Shown here: piece after piece, positions 34,598 through 44,231 of the stretch | Position numbering within the stretch: the stretch's first letter is position 1 | Layout of the letters: each line of letters starts with the position of its first letter | DNA from: Ignavibacteriales bacterium | Lineage (GTDB): Bacteria > Bacteroidota > Ignavibacteria > Ignavibacteriales > Ignavibacteriaceae | Assembly (NCBI GenBank): GCA_016700155.1 | Contig: CP065001.1 | Location: 682,001-746,000 of the forward strand | DNA length: 64,000 nucleotides | Reading direction: 5' to 3' | Notes under the pieces: model-generated | The model's database searches: none | What the model was told of the DNA's origin: nothing | What the model saw: the letters and a program-made list of their open reading frames with translations, nothing else | Program-made: the position numbers and the translations under genes

Positions 34598-36883
34598 ATG
34601 ATCAAACTTCTTTTCTTTCTCTTGATTTGTAGTTCATTGCTTCTGCCACAAGAAATTATCAAAACCGGATTATTGATGGGTAGGGTAGTTGACGCTGAAA
34701 ATAAACAACCATTACCCGGTGTAAATATCTATATAAGCGATCTTAACATAGGTACCTCAACTGATATTGATGGAAAATATTCGATTAAAGAGTTGCTGGT
34801 TGGCAGCCATTCTGTCAAGTATAGTTTTATAGGCTATGAATCATTCACTGCTGTTGATGTTATTATACGTTCGGACAGGATTACCTACCAGGATGCTGAA
34901 TTATTTTCTACATCCATTGGGTTGGATTCGGTTATTGTAACTGATGGTTACTTTTCCAATCTGGATAATAAACCCGTAAGTACAATAGAATATTCTGCTG
35001 AAGAAATCCGCAGGGCTCCTGGAAGTGCAGGTGATATCAGTCGTATCCTATTCGGGCTTCCATCAATAGCCAAAACAAACGACGGAAAAAACAGTTTGAT
35101 TGTCAGAGGAGGAAGTCCAGTAGAAAATTCTTTTTATGTGGACAATATCGAGATCAATAATATAAATCACTTTGCTACTCAGGGTTCGAGTGATGGTCTG
35201 TTCGGAATTCTTAATATTGATTTTGTGAAGAACGTAGTATTTAACGCCGGAGGTTTTTCTTCAATTTATGGTGACCGACTTTCTTCTGTTATGGAAATTA
35301 CCTTACGCGAAGGGAACAGAAATGAATATGATGCACAGGCTAATCTGAATTTCGGTGGGATCAGCGGTCAGTATGAAGGTCCTATAAATGGGAACAAAGG
35401 TTCATTTATGATATCAGCCAATAAAAGTTTTCTGGATTTATTGATGAACACATTTGCCAAGGGATATCCTGCACCAGAATATGTGGATGTTCACACTAAG
35501 GTTGTTTATGATCTGTCAGATAAACATAAATTATCTTTCATAGATATTTATGCAAACGACATCTACAATGTATCGTATGATAAAGCATTCGAAAATGAAT
35601 TTAATCGATTCGGCAGCACAAAATATCTGACCAACACAGCTGGTTTGAACTGGCTGTTCCTTTGGGATCATAGCGGTTATTCAAATACTTCAGTGTCCTC
35701 GACTATAAAAAAGCAGGAGGTCTATTTAAATCAGACCAAATCCAGCGATAGGTTTCTTTCAAACAACACAACTGAAAATTTAATTTCACTTAGAAATATC
35801 AATTACTTCAAACTAAATGAAAATCATAAATTTGATTTCGGATTGGAAGTAAAGGCTGATATTAACAATTTTAATTATACTTTTTTTCAGTACCGTGATG
35901 AATATGGTAACATTCAGAGCAGTTCGACAACAACCGGCAAACTAAATACTATCAGGGGAAGCGGATTTGCTACATATCATTTATCACCTATTTATAATTT
36001 TACTATTAGTCTCGGTGGAAGAATAGAATACTTTGACTATACAGATAAAGTTCTTTTTTCACCAAGGAATTCTATCACATATAAAATTGATCCACTTACA
36101 TCTATCAGTGCTTCAGCAGGAATTTATTATCAAAATCTCCCGGCTCTTATACTCGCGCAAAGTAATGAGTTCAAAAAGCTATCAACTCCCAAAGCCTTTC
36201 ATTATGTTCTTTCATTGAACAGGATGATCACCGAGGAAACACGCTTAACTCTTGAAGTTTATTTTAAGGAATACTCTGACCTCCCGGTTGATCCCTCTCA
36301 ACCAAAAGATTTTCTTTTTGACCAGGTAGTGACTACAGGAATGTTTACCGGACATAGTAATCTGATCGATAACGGAAAAGCACTTTCAAAAGGAGTGGAG
36401 ATAATTCTGCAGAAGAAACTTGCAAAGGACTACTACGGAATGATAAGTGCTTCATATTCATTGGCAAAATACAAAGATCTAAATGGAGTTTGGAGGAACA
36501 GGATATATGACAGCAGATTTAATTTTAATATTGAAGGAGGTTATAAGCCGGATAATGAATGGGAATTCAGTCTTAGATTTATTTATGCAGCCGGCGCACC
36601 ATACACACCGTTTGATGAGATGCTTTCAAAACAATTTAATAAAGGTATCATTGATCTAAGCAGAATCAACAACAGCAGACTACCTGATTATCATTCACTA
36701 AACTTAAGAGTTGATAGGAGATTTTATTTTAACACTACCAACCTCGTTGTGTTTTTGAGTATCTGGAATGTTTACAACAGGGATAATGTATCTGCTTATG
36801 TATGGAACGAAGTAAAAAATGAAATTGAAAGGGAAATAGGCTGGAACACTATTCCTGTATTTGGAGTTGAGTATGAGTTCTAA
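34598..36883 (+). CDS. TonB-dependent receptor with N-terminal carboxypeptidase-like domain
   Basis: This 761-residue outer membrane receptor has a signal peptide (MIKLLFFLLICSSLLLPQ), a CarboxypepD-regulatory-like domain (residues about 27-105: GRVVDAENKQPLPGVNIYISDLNIGTSTDIDGKYSI), a plug domain (I-V-R-G-G-S-P-V-E-N-S-F-Y-V-D-N-I-E near residue 168) and a C-terminal barrel of about 500 residues ending in G-V-E-Y-E-F. The substrate is unknown. It converges with an AraC-type membrane regulator whose stop codon overlaps its own by four bases. It seems to be cargo of the ssrA island. Confidence 0.92.
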   Translation: MIKLLFFLLICSSLLLPQEIIKTGLLMGRVVDAENKQPLPGVNIYISDLNIGTSTDIDGKYSIKELLVGSHSVKYSFIGYESFTAVDVIIRSDRITYQDAELFSTSIGLDSVIVTDGYFSNLDNKPVSTIEYSAEEIRRAPGSAGDISRILFGLPSIAKTNDGKNSLIVRGGSPVENSFYVDNIEINNINHFATQGSSDGLFGILNIDFVKNVVFNAGGFSSIYGDRLSSVMEITLREGNRNEYDAQANLNFGGISGQYEGPINGNKGSFMISANKSFLDLLMNTFAKGYPAPEYVDVHTKVVYDLSDKHKLSFIDIYANDIYNVSYDKAFENEFNRFGSTKYLTNTAGLNWLFLWDHSGYSNTSVSSTIKKQEVYLNQTKSSDRFLSNNTTENLISLRNINYFKLNENHKFDFGLEVKADINNFNYTFFQYRDEYGNIQSSSTTTGKLNTIRGSGFATYHLSPIYNFTISLGGRIEYFDYTDKVLFSPRNSITYKIDPLTSISASAGIYYQNLPALILAQSNEFKKLSTPKAFHYVLSLNRMITEETRLTLEVYFKEYSDLPVDPSQPKDFLFDQVVTTGMFTGHSNLIDNGKALSKGVEIILQKKLAKDYYGMISASYSLAKYKDLNGVWRNRIYDSRFNFNIEGGYKPDNEWEFSLRFIYAAGAPYTPFDEMLSKQFNKGIIDLSRINNSRLPDYHSLNLRVDRRFYFNTTNLVVFLSIWNVYNRDNVSAYVWNEVKNEIEREIGWNTIPVFGVEYEF

Positions 36884-38022
36884 CTGTTCTTTGAACGTCG
36901 AAACACTGTTGGTGTTACCCCAGTAACTTTTTTGAATATATTGTTGAATGAAGACTTGGAATTAAATCCGGCTTCAAATGCTATTGAAAGGATAGACGAA
37001 CCAGTAAGTTTTTTATCCATCAACATTTTTTTTACTTCTTCAACCCGGTAGAAATTTATGAAGTCATAAAATGATTTATTCAACTTTGTATTTATAACTT
37101 CAGAAAGATTGTGGGAGGAAATTCCGAGTTTGATTGAAAGGTCAGCCAATGAAAGATCACTATCTAAATATGGTTTATCCTTATCCATTAATTCGAGAAG
37201 ACTTTCTGTGAACCTCTGTAAATCAGTATCCGTCAGCCCGGATTTTTTATATGAAGATATTTCTGATTCATTGGATGGTATCTCATCTTTTTCTTTTAGT
37301 TCCAATTCAGAAAAAACTTCCGGTTGTTTAAGGCTTCTGTAAGCAACGAAGTAAATTAAAACTGAGACAGCAGCGTAAATAAATTTGTATGCAATGTTCT
37401 CTGGTTTGTTTAAAACATCGATCAGAATAATCTGCACCAGTTCAAGAATCCAGATAAGAGCGATCCCGATAATAAGATATATGAGCCAGCCTAGTTTTAA
37501 TTTCTCGATATCTGAAAAATTCTCCTTTAACCTATGATGATATTTTTTTATTTCCAGCAAACTGAAGAACAGGTATATAACGCCATAAACCGGAATGATA
37601 GTCCTCATAACTATTATAAAAAGACTTTTTTCTACATAAGGATCCATCACACTCAGTTTTGCTTCATCAGTAAAAATGAAATAGCCAATTATCCCGCTGA
37701 ATAAAATCAACCCCGCAGGGATATAGTGGTATAAATATTTGATGGAAAAATTCTTTTTGTTTTCACTTATAAGGTGTGCATATAGATAAAGCGATGGACT
37801 GTAAATGAACGGAAGTGGTCCGCTAATACCAATGAAGAATGGATATTCCAGGTACAGATTTGTTACAGTATATAGTGCATAAAGAATATCAATTGAGTAA
37901 GCCAGAAGTGTTATGCCAAGCAGTCGGTTTACAACTACATTTTCATTTTTATTCAATAGAAAAAAAGCAAGCAGTAATCCCAGCGTACTTCCAGAGAAGA
38001 GAATATATTCTATGCTAATCAT
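36880..38022 (-). CDS. Membrane-bound AraC-type transcription regulator
   Basis: This 380-residue protein has about seven to eight hydrophobic segments in the first 235 residues (for example IEYILFSGSTLGLLLAFFLLNK) and a C-terminal AraC-type double helix-turn-helix (DLSLADLSIKLGISSHNLSEVINTKLNKSFYDFINFYRVEEVKK, then SILSIAFEAGFNSKSSFNNIFKKVTGVTPTVFRR). This layout is common in Bacteroidota. It presumably senses an envelope signal and regulates nearby genes, perhaps the convergent TonB receptor. Stop codons of the two genes overlap. Confidence 0.88.
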   Translation of the reverse strand: MISIEYILFSGSTLGLLLAFFLLNKNENVVVNRLLGITLLAYSIDILYALYTVTNLYLEYPFFIGISGPLPFIYSPSLYLYAHLISENKKNFSIKYLYHYIPAGLILFSGIIGYFIFTDEAKLSVMDPYVEKSLFIIVMRTIIPVYGVIYLFFSLLEIKKYHHRLKENFSDIEKLKLGWLIYLIIGIALIWILELVQIILIDVLNKPENIAYKFIYAAVSVLIYFVAYRSLKQPEVFSELELKEKDEIPSNESEISSYKKSGLTDTDLQRFTESLLELMDKDKPYLDSDLSLADLSIKLGISSHNLSEVINTKLNKSFYDFINFYRVEEVKKMLMDKKLTGSSILSIAFEAGFNSKSSFNNIFKKVTGVTPTVFRRSKNS

Positions 38023-38400
38023 ACTTGAAAAATAATTGGAATAAGTAAATCATCAAAGAGAGTTCTTAAATACCTTAATATCTCTTTGATTAAATTATAT
38101 ATCTTCGATTATTAGTCAGGCTTTCCTCACTCAATTTTTTTGTTGGTGTTATTACACATAGTTGGTTTAAAATAATTTCTGAACCTGTAGAAAATAAAAA
38201 ATAGGGTCCACTAGGCAATAACCTCTAGTACAGCAGGTTGTTATAAAAATTTTATAGACTTATTCTTTTCTATTCAGTATTTTAAATCGTCACTATAATA
38301 AAGATGGGCATTGATGATTTTATTCCTGCAATTATACTCAGAAGTTTCCGGGAGACTTATATTTTAATCATATTTCTATAAAATCAATACAGGAATTTGA
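38023..38400. other. Intergenic region before hsdR
   Basis: These 378 bases contain no gene I can support. The region separates the minus-strand regulator from the plus-strand restriction cluster and should hold a promoter for each. An AGGA Shine-Dalgarno lies near 38392, before the TTG start of hsdR. No repeat or hairpin of note was seen. Confidence 0.6.
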
Positions 38401-41277
38401 TTGCTAACTCCAGAACAAAAGGCCAGAGAAAATATTGACAGCCAGCTTACTCAAGCAGGTTGGATTGTGCAGGATCTTAAAGACTTCAATCCTTCTGCCG
38501 GTTTGGGAATAGCTGTTCGTGAATATCCCACGGAATCTGGTTCTGCTGATTATATTCTATTCATAAATCGTAAACCAGTTGGTGTTATTGAAGCAAAAAA
38601 AGAAGGACATACACTAAGCCAGGTTCACGATCAGACATTAAGATATGCTTCTGATGAAATTAAATTTATTAGTAAAGTAAGCGAGCTTCCGTTTCAGTAT
38701 GAATCCACCGGAGTGGAAACATTTTTTACTGATGCTCGCGATCCGCAGCCAAGACAAAGAGAAATATTTAACTTCCATAAACCTGAAACACTTAATGACT
38801 GGTTAAAGCAGGACGATACTCTTCGAACAAGATTAAGAAAATTTCCAACACTAGGTTCAAGCGGACTTAGAGTATGCCAGTTTAATGCAATTATAAACCT
38901 TGAAAATTCTTTTGCTCAAAATAAACCACGTGCACTTGTACAAATGGCTACGGGTGCCGGAAAAACTTTTTGTGCAATTACATCTGTTTATCGTTTGTTA
39001 AAATTTGCAAGAGCTAAGAAAATTCTATTCCTTGTTGATACAAGAAATCTTGGTAAGCAGGCTGAACAGGAATTCCAGGCATACAAACCGACAGATGATA
39101 AAAGACTTTTCACAGAACTCTATACAGTTCAAAGACTTCGTTCTAACTTTATTGATCCATCTGCACAGGTTTGTATAAGTACAATACAAAGAATGTACTC
39201 TATCCTAAAAGGTAAAGAACTTGATGAATCTCTTGAAGATGATTCGCCTTATGAATCCAAAACAATAGATAAACCTGTTGATGTTGCTTACACACTAAAT
39301 ATTCCGATTGAAACATTTGATTTTATAATTATTGATGAATGCCACCGTTCAATTTACAATTTGTGGAAACAGGTACTTGATTACTTTGATTGTTTTATGA
39401 TCGGGCTTACTGCAACACCTGATAAACGTACATTTGCATTCTTTCACGAGAATATTGTAAGTGAATACACACTTAAGCAATCCATTACTGACAAAGTTAA
39501 TGTTGGGTATGATGTTTACACAATTGAAACAGAAGTAACACAGCAGGGCGCAAAGATTAAAGCAAAGCAGTACGTAAATCTTAGAAATAAAACTACACGC
39601 AAAAAAGAATGGAAACAGCTTGACGATGAAGTTACCTACGCACCGACACAGCTTGACAGAGATATTGTAAATCCCAGCCAGATAAGAAATATTATCCGTG
39701 AATGTAAACGCGTAATGCAGGAAGAATTTTATCCAGAACGTGATGAAAACTACGAAGTACCTAAAACTCTTATATTTGCTAAGACAGACAGCCACGCAGA
39801 AGATATTGTTCATATTGTAAGAGAAGAGTTTGGTGAGGATAATGAATTCTGTAAAAAGATAACTTACAATGTTAAGAACGAAGATCCCGAATCAATTCTT
39901 CAGCAGTTCCGTACAAGCTACAACCCGCGTATTGCTGTTACTGTTGATATGATTGCAACAGGCACGGATGTAAAACCGATTGAGGTTCTTATCTTTATGC
40001 GTGATGTCCGTTCCCGTAATTACTTCCAGCAGATGATAGGCAGGGGAACAAGATCTTTCAGCAGGGATGAACTTGTTAAGGTTACACCAAGTGCAAAACT
40101 TAATAAAGAAAGATTTTACATTATTGATGCTGTTGGTGTTTTCAAATCTATTAAAGTTGATTATCCTGTTGTTGATAAGAAACCAACCGTTCCGCTAAAG
40201 GATTTGATGAAGATGGTTATTCTTCAGCCCGAAGAAGATGTGTTGTCTTCGCTTGCGGCACGACTTACAAAAATGGATAAGCAGATTTGTGAAGATGATA
40301 GAAAAAAGATTATAGAACTTACAGGCGGAAAAGATTTAACCCAAGTAGCTGTTAATCTTGCAAATGTCTATGATCCTGATGAAATAGATTTAAACGTAAG
40401 ACAGATTTTCAATCTGGCCCCAGATGCTGAACCTACTGAATTACAAATCAACTCAACAATCGAACAATTGAGCAATACAGCAATTAAACCTTTTGATAAC
40501 CCGAAGCTTAGAGAATTATTAGAAACAGTAAGGCAAAAAATTTACCAGGTAATTGATGAAACAAATCCCGATAGAATTATAAGAAGCGAGTTTGATACAA
40601 CCGCAAAAGAAAATGCGGATGAGATAATTAACAACTTCCGCAAGTTTATTGATGATAACAAAGATGAGATAATCGCTCTTAAAATATTCTTTGCTCTTAA
40701 GACACTTCGTCATTCCGCTCTGACTAAAGGTCATCCTGAACTCACTATGGGTCATTCCGAACTTGTTTCGGAATCTCAGAAGCTGAAACGAGTTCCCCAA
40801 AGGGACGAGCAGCTTGACAACCGCAGTCTAACTTACACAATGATAAAAGAACTCCGCGATGCTTTGCTTTCTCCTCCTTACAACCTAACCATAGAGCAGG
40901 TATGGAATGCTTATGAAAGAGTTGAACCAAAAAAGGTAAAAAACAAAAGTACTGTTGGAATGTTAACCGATATTATTTCTCTTATAAGGTTTGAACTAGA
41001 AATTGATGAAACACTTGAACCATACAGTGAATTAGTGAATAGAAGATTTAAGGAATGGGTGTTTAAACGTAATGCCGGACCAAAACAATTTACCGAAGAA
41101 CAAATGGACTGGCTAAGAATGATTAAGGACCACATTGTGTCTTCTGTAAGAATTGATAAAGATGATTTTGAACTTTCTCCATTTGTTGATGAGGGCGGAC
41201 TTGGGAAGTTTTACCAATTGTTTGGTGGAGAGACGGAAAAAATCCTAATAGAAATAAATAAAGAGTTAGCTGCATAA
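38401..41277 (+). CDS. hsdR: Type I restriction enzyme R subunit
   Basis: This is the ATP-dependent motor and nuclease subunit. The start is TTG with an AGGA Shine-Dalgarno. The 958-residue protein has an N-terminal PD-(D/E)xK nuclease with Asp50 (SADY) and Glu64-Ala-Lys66 (IEAKK). The helicase domain has Walker A A-T-G-A-G-K-T at 183-189 and the DECH box at 312-315. The later helicase motif M-I-A-T-G-T-D-V and Q-M-I-G-R-G-T-R are also present. A dispersed palindromic repeat is inserted in frame near residue 785. It is the first gene of a long same-strand cluster with the TIR-APAZ/Argonaute pair and hsdS and hsdM. Confidence 0.95.
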   Translation: MLTPEQKARENIDSQLTQAGWIVQDLKDFNPSAGLGIAVREYPTESGSADYILFINRKPVGVIEAKKEGHTLSQVHDQTLRYASDEIKFISKVSELPFQYESTGVETFFTDARDPQPRQREIFNFHKPETLNDWLKQDDTLRTRLRKFPTLGSSGLRVCQFNAIINLENSFAQNKPRALVQMATGAGKTFCAITSVYRLLKFARAKKILFLVDTRNLGKQAEQEFQAYKPTDDKRLFTELYTVQRLRSNFIDPSAQVCISTIQRMYSILKGKELDESLEDDSPYESKTIDKPVDVAYTLNIPIETFDFIIIDECHRSIYNLWKQVLDYFDCFMIGLTATPDKRTFAFFHENIVSEYTLKQSITDKVNVGYDVYTIETEVTQQGAKIKAKQYVNLRNKTTRKKEWKQLDDEVTYAPTQLDRDIVNPSQIRNIIRECKRVMQEEFYPERDENYEVPKTLIFAKTDSHAEDIVHIVREEFGEDNEFCKKITYNVKNEDPESILQQFRTSYNPRIAVTVDMIATGTDVKPIEVLIFMRDVRSRNYFQQMIGRGTRSFSRDELVKVTPSAKLNKERFYIIDAVGVFKSIKVDYPVVDKKPTVPLKDLMKMVILQPEEDVLSSLAARLTKMDKQICEDDRKKIIELTGGKDLTQVAVNLANVYDPDEIDLNVRQIFNLAPDAEPTELQINSTIEQLSNTAIKPFDNPKLRELLETVRQKIYQVIDETNPDRIIRSEFDTTAKENADEIINNFRKFIDDNKDEIIALKIFFALKTLRHSALTKGHPELTMGHSELVSESQKLKRVPQRDEQLDNRSLTYTMIKELRDALLSPPYNLTIEQVWNAYERVEPKKVKNKSTVGMLTDIISLIRFELEIDETLEPYSELVNRRFKEWVFKRNAGPKQFTEEQMDWLRMIKDHIVSSVRIDKDDFELSPFVDEGGLGKFYQLFGGETEKILIEINKELAA
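40754..40774. repeat. Palindromic repeat inserted in hsdR
   Basis: An eight-base perfect inverted repeat ATTCCGAA / TTCGGAAT with a five-base loop sits within a roughly 110-bp insert (about 40710-40825). The flanks repeat CATTCCG / CATCCTG / CATTCCG words. The theme is shared by dispersed repeats of Bacteroidota (the translated form looks like G-H-x-E-L-V-S-E-S-Q). The insert keeps the hsdR reading frame. Confidence 0.75.
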
Positions 41278-42690
41278 ATGAAGGATACAATTTTTATTAG
41301 TCATGCCAATCCAAAAGATAATGATTTTGCTCGGTGGATATCTTTGAAACTTATTAACCTTGGATTTAAAGTTTGGGCTGATGTTCTGAAACTTAAAGGA
41401 GGAAATTATACTTGGGGTGAAATAGAAAATGAAATTAGAAATAATACAATCAAATTTTTATTTATTACATCTCGTAATTCAAATCAAGCCGAAGGTTGCT
41501 TAAATGAATTGAGTGTCGCAGATGCAGTTAAAAGAAACACCAAAGACGATAAAAAATTTAAAGATTTTGTAATTCCGCTAAAGATTGATGAATTGCCACA
41601 TTCAGAAATGAATATATTTATTAACAAGCTTTTTGCAATAGATTTTACTAAGAGTTGGGCAATCGGGCTACAGGACTTATTAGAAAAGTTAGAAGAAGAT
41701 AAAGTACCTTTAAATAAGGAATATAGTCCTGATTTTGTTTCAAACTGGTGGAATACGGTTTACATTGGTGGAAGAAAAGTTAAACAACAGGAAGATGAAT
41801 ATTTATCTAATTGGTTTCGAATAATTGAATTCCCTGAGTTTATTAACTTCCATAAGTTTGGTCGATTTATTAATTCTAAAACAGACATTAAAAACTTCAA
41901 ATATCCTGCAGTTGGCTTTTCAAACTATCTAGCAACGTTTGCTTATTGTTTTGATTTCATGGACGAATTACCTAAGAGTGCATTTTATAGTCCAAATGAT
42001 ACATTTATTATAAAAACTAAAGACGTTTTCAGCGATTCATTTCCATCAACTTTGATTCAAAAGAACGAGGCAAAAAATGTTTTAACTCAGTTGTTGAAAT
42101 TAGCGTGGGAAAAGAAAATGAAGACACGGGGATTTTTAGAATACGTGTTGGCTAATAAAAAAAAATGTTACGCTTTAAAAAATAATTTCAATGAGACAAA
42201 TCGCATTGGTAGGATAAAGTTAGTTGGAACATTTCGAGAAAGAACATGGCATTATGCATTAAGTTCCTTCCCAAAGTATTATCCAGAATTTGGTTTAGGA
42301 ATTAAAGCTCATATTCTCTTTAGTAATGATGGCGAAATATTCATCAATAGTAAAAAAACACAACACTCATTACGGAGAAGAGTTGGTAAAAATTGGTGGA
42401 ATTTTCATTGGCGTGAAAAATTATTAGCTATGATAGAATATTTATCTGAAGGAAATAGCACTATTTATTTCGAAGTTGGTTCTGAAGAAAAAATTTTAAT
42501 ATCTGCAGAGTCTTCAACTTTTTATAGTGCATATTCTTTTAATGAACCAGAAAAAGAAATAATCAATGTTGATGAAAATATAGATACAGATGAGATTTAT
42601 GATGAATCAGATGAGGATGAAGAAGAAGACGACGACGATATCGAAAAAGGAATTGAAGATGAAAAAACGGATATGGAAAATGAAGAATGA
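41278..42690 (+). CDS. TIR-APAZ protein of a SPARTA-type system
   Basis: This 470-residue protein has an N-terminal TIR domain (residues about 1-135). The start is DTIFISHANPKDNDFARWISLKLINLGFKVW, and Glu77 in C-L-N-E-L-S occupies the catalytic glutamate position of NAD-cleaving TIR domains. The following region to about residue 410 fits the APAZ domain that binds short Argonautes. A strongly acidic tail closes it. It begins directly after the hsdR stop and overlaps the Argonaute gene by four bases. In known SPARTA systems the guide-loaded Argonaute detects foreign DNA and the TIR domain depletes NAD+, killing the cell. The APAZ assignment relies on pairing and length. Confidence 0.88.
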   Translation: MKDTIFISHANPKDNDFARWISLKLINLGFKVWADVLKLKGGNYTWGEIENEIRNNTIKFLFITSRNSNQAEGCLNELSVADAVKRNTKDDKKFKDFVIPLKIDELPHSEMNIFINKLFAIDFTKSWAIGLQDLLEKLEEDKVPLNKEYSPDFVSNWWNTVYIGGRKVKQQEDEYLSNWFRIIEFPEFINFHKFGRFINSKTDIKNFKYPAVGFSNYLATFAYCFDFMDELPKSAFYSPNDTFIIKTKDVFSDSFPSTLIQKNEAKNVLTQLLKLAWEKKMKTRGFLEYVLANKKKCYALKNNFNETNRIGRIKLVGTFRERTWHYALSSFPKYYPEFGLGIKAHILFSNDGEIFINSKKTQHSLRRRVGKNWWNFHWREKLLAMIEYLSEGNSTIYFEVGSEEKILISAESSTFYSAYSFNEPEKEIINVDENIDTDEIYDESDEDEEEDDDDIEKGIEDEKTDMENEE

Positions 42691-44231
42691 GTAATTATAA
42701 TCTTAAATACATTGATGAAACTAATCTCTTATTTGGTCATAACCAAAAACTGCCTGATCCGAGAGATGGCTTGACTTTGTTTGGACCCTTGGATACTAAA
42801 ATTGCACCGTATGGAATTGCCACTGGAATTATCGGTACGAAAGAAGGAATAGAAAAATTCAAGAAATGGTTGATTTCAATTCAGAGACCTGTTTACAACA
42901 AAGATAATATATCACGCCCATTTTTTCCGGGCTTTGAAGCTGTTTTTAGTATTAAGTGGGAAGCAGACAAACTTTATGAGATTACAATAGATGAAAAAGA
43001 AATAAAGTCGAGACTTTATAATCAGGATAGACACTATGGAACTTATGATACAGTTAATTTATTTTCAGATAAAATTATTCGTGCTACAAAAGATGATGGC
43101 ATTAGTGTTAATTTATGGGTGGTGGTCATTCCAGATGAAGTATATCAATTTTGCAGACCTGAATCTGTAATACCTATAGAATTAATAACTGAGGTAAAGA
43201 AATCATATTCGTCCTCATTAAAAAAATTTGCTCGGGAGGGATCCTTTTTTGAAGATATAAATCTGGAGGCACTTCCGTATAAATACGATATTAATTTTCA
43301 TAATCAGCTTAAAGCTAGATTGCTTCCATATTCTATTCCAACTCAAGTTATTCGAGAAAGCACTCTCGCACCAGAATCATATCTAAACCATTTTGGGCAA
43401 ATGAAAAGAAAGCTAGATAAAATTTATGGACACATAGCTTGGTCATTAACATCAGCTGCCTTTTATAAAAGCGGTGGAAGACCCTGGAAGTTAGGAGATA
43501 TTCGTGATGGTGTTTGCTATATAGGACTTGCGTATAAGCAAGATGAGAAGTCTAAAGACAGTAGAAACGCTTGCTGTGCTGCTCAAATGTTCTTAGACTC
43601 TGGTGATGGAACTGTATTTAAAGGAGCAGTCGGTCCTTGGTATAATCCCAAAAGAGGAGTGTATCACTTAAAGAAAAAACAAGCAAGGGAAATTATTGAA
43701 TTAGCTTTAAAAACTTATAGGTATGAGAATAATAGAATTGAACCAAACAGTAATAAAATACCAAATGAGATTTTCATACATGCCAAAAATAGTTTCAATC
43801 AAGAAGAATATGACGGTTTTTTAGAAGCAGTACCTACAGGGGTAGATGTTATTGGAATAACAATAAAAAAGACGGATACTCTCAAGCTTTATAGAAAACA
43901 TAAATATCCAATATTACGTGGATTGACTTACATACAAAATGAACATTCAGCCTTCTTATGGACTCAAGGATTTGTACCAAGGTTGGAAACATCGCTTGCT
44001 TTAGAAGTTCCTAATTGTTTATCTATTAACATATCAAAAGGTAGAAAGGATATCGAAGTTGTTTGTAAAGATATCCTTGCATTAACAAAGCTTAACTATA
44101 ATGCATGCATTTATGGAGATGGACTCCCTGTTACTTTAAGGTTTGCAGACAATGTAGGGGAAATATTAACTGCTGCGCCATTAGACGAATTGAAAGATTC
44201 TCCACCTTTAGCTTTTAGATATTACATCTGA
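42687..44231 (+). CDS. Short prokaryotic Argonaute (SPARTA-type)
   Basis: This 514-residue protein has only MID and PIWI domains. The MID/PIWI junction shows T-Q-V-I-R-E-S-T-L-A-P near residue 216 and S-G-G-R-P-W-K-L near residue 260. The first PIWI catalytic position is changed: the I-G-x-D pattern reads I-G-L-A with Ala282, and the last strand reads F-A-D-N-V-G, so the slicer site appears inactive. This is typical of short Argonautes that act as guide-directed sensors. It overlaps the TIR-APAZ gene by four bases and hsdS by one base. Confidence 0.9.
   Translation: MSNYNLKYIDETNLLFGHNQKLPDPRDGLTLFGPLDTKIAPYGIATGIIGTKEGIEKFKKWLISIQRPVYNKDNISRPFFPGFEAVFSIKWEADKLYEITIDEKEIKSRLYNQDRHYGTYDTVNLFSDKIIRATKDDGISVNLWVVVIPDEVYQFCRPESVIPIELITEVKKSYSSSLKKFAREGSFFEDINLEALPYKYDINFHNQLKARLLPYSIPTQVIRESTLAPESYLNHFGQMKRKLDKIYGHIAWSLTSAAFYKSGGRPWKLGDIRDGVCYIGLAYKQDEKSKDSRNACCAAQMFLDSGDGTVFKGAVGPWYNPKRGVYHLKKKQAREIIELALKTYRYENNRIEPNSNKIPNEIFIHAKNSFNQEEYDGFLEAVPTGVDVIGITIKKTDTLKLYRKHKYPILRGLTYIQNEHSAFLWTQGFVPRLETSLALEVPNCLSINISKGRKDIEVVCKDILALTKLNYNACIYGDGLPVTLRFADNVGEILTAAPLDELKDSPPLAFRYYI

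Noticed and set aside
34598..38022. TonB receptor and AraC regulator as a chromosomal pair outside the island
   Set aside because: Not excluded, but they lie between the integrase and the other cargo, so I kept them as island genes with lower certainty about border placement.
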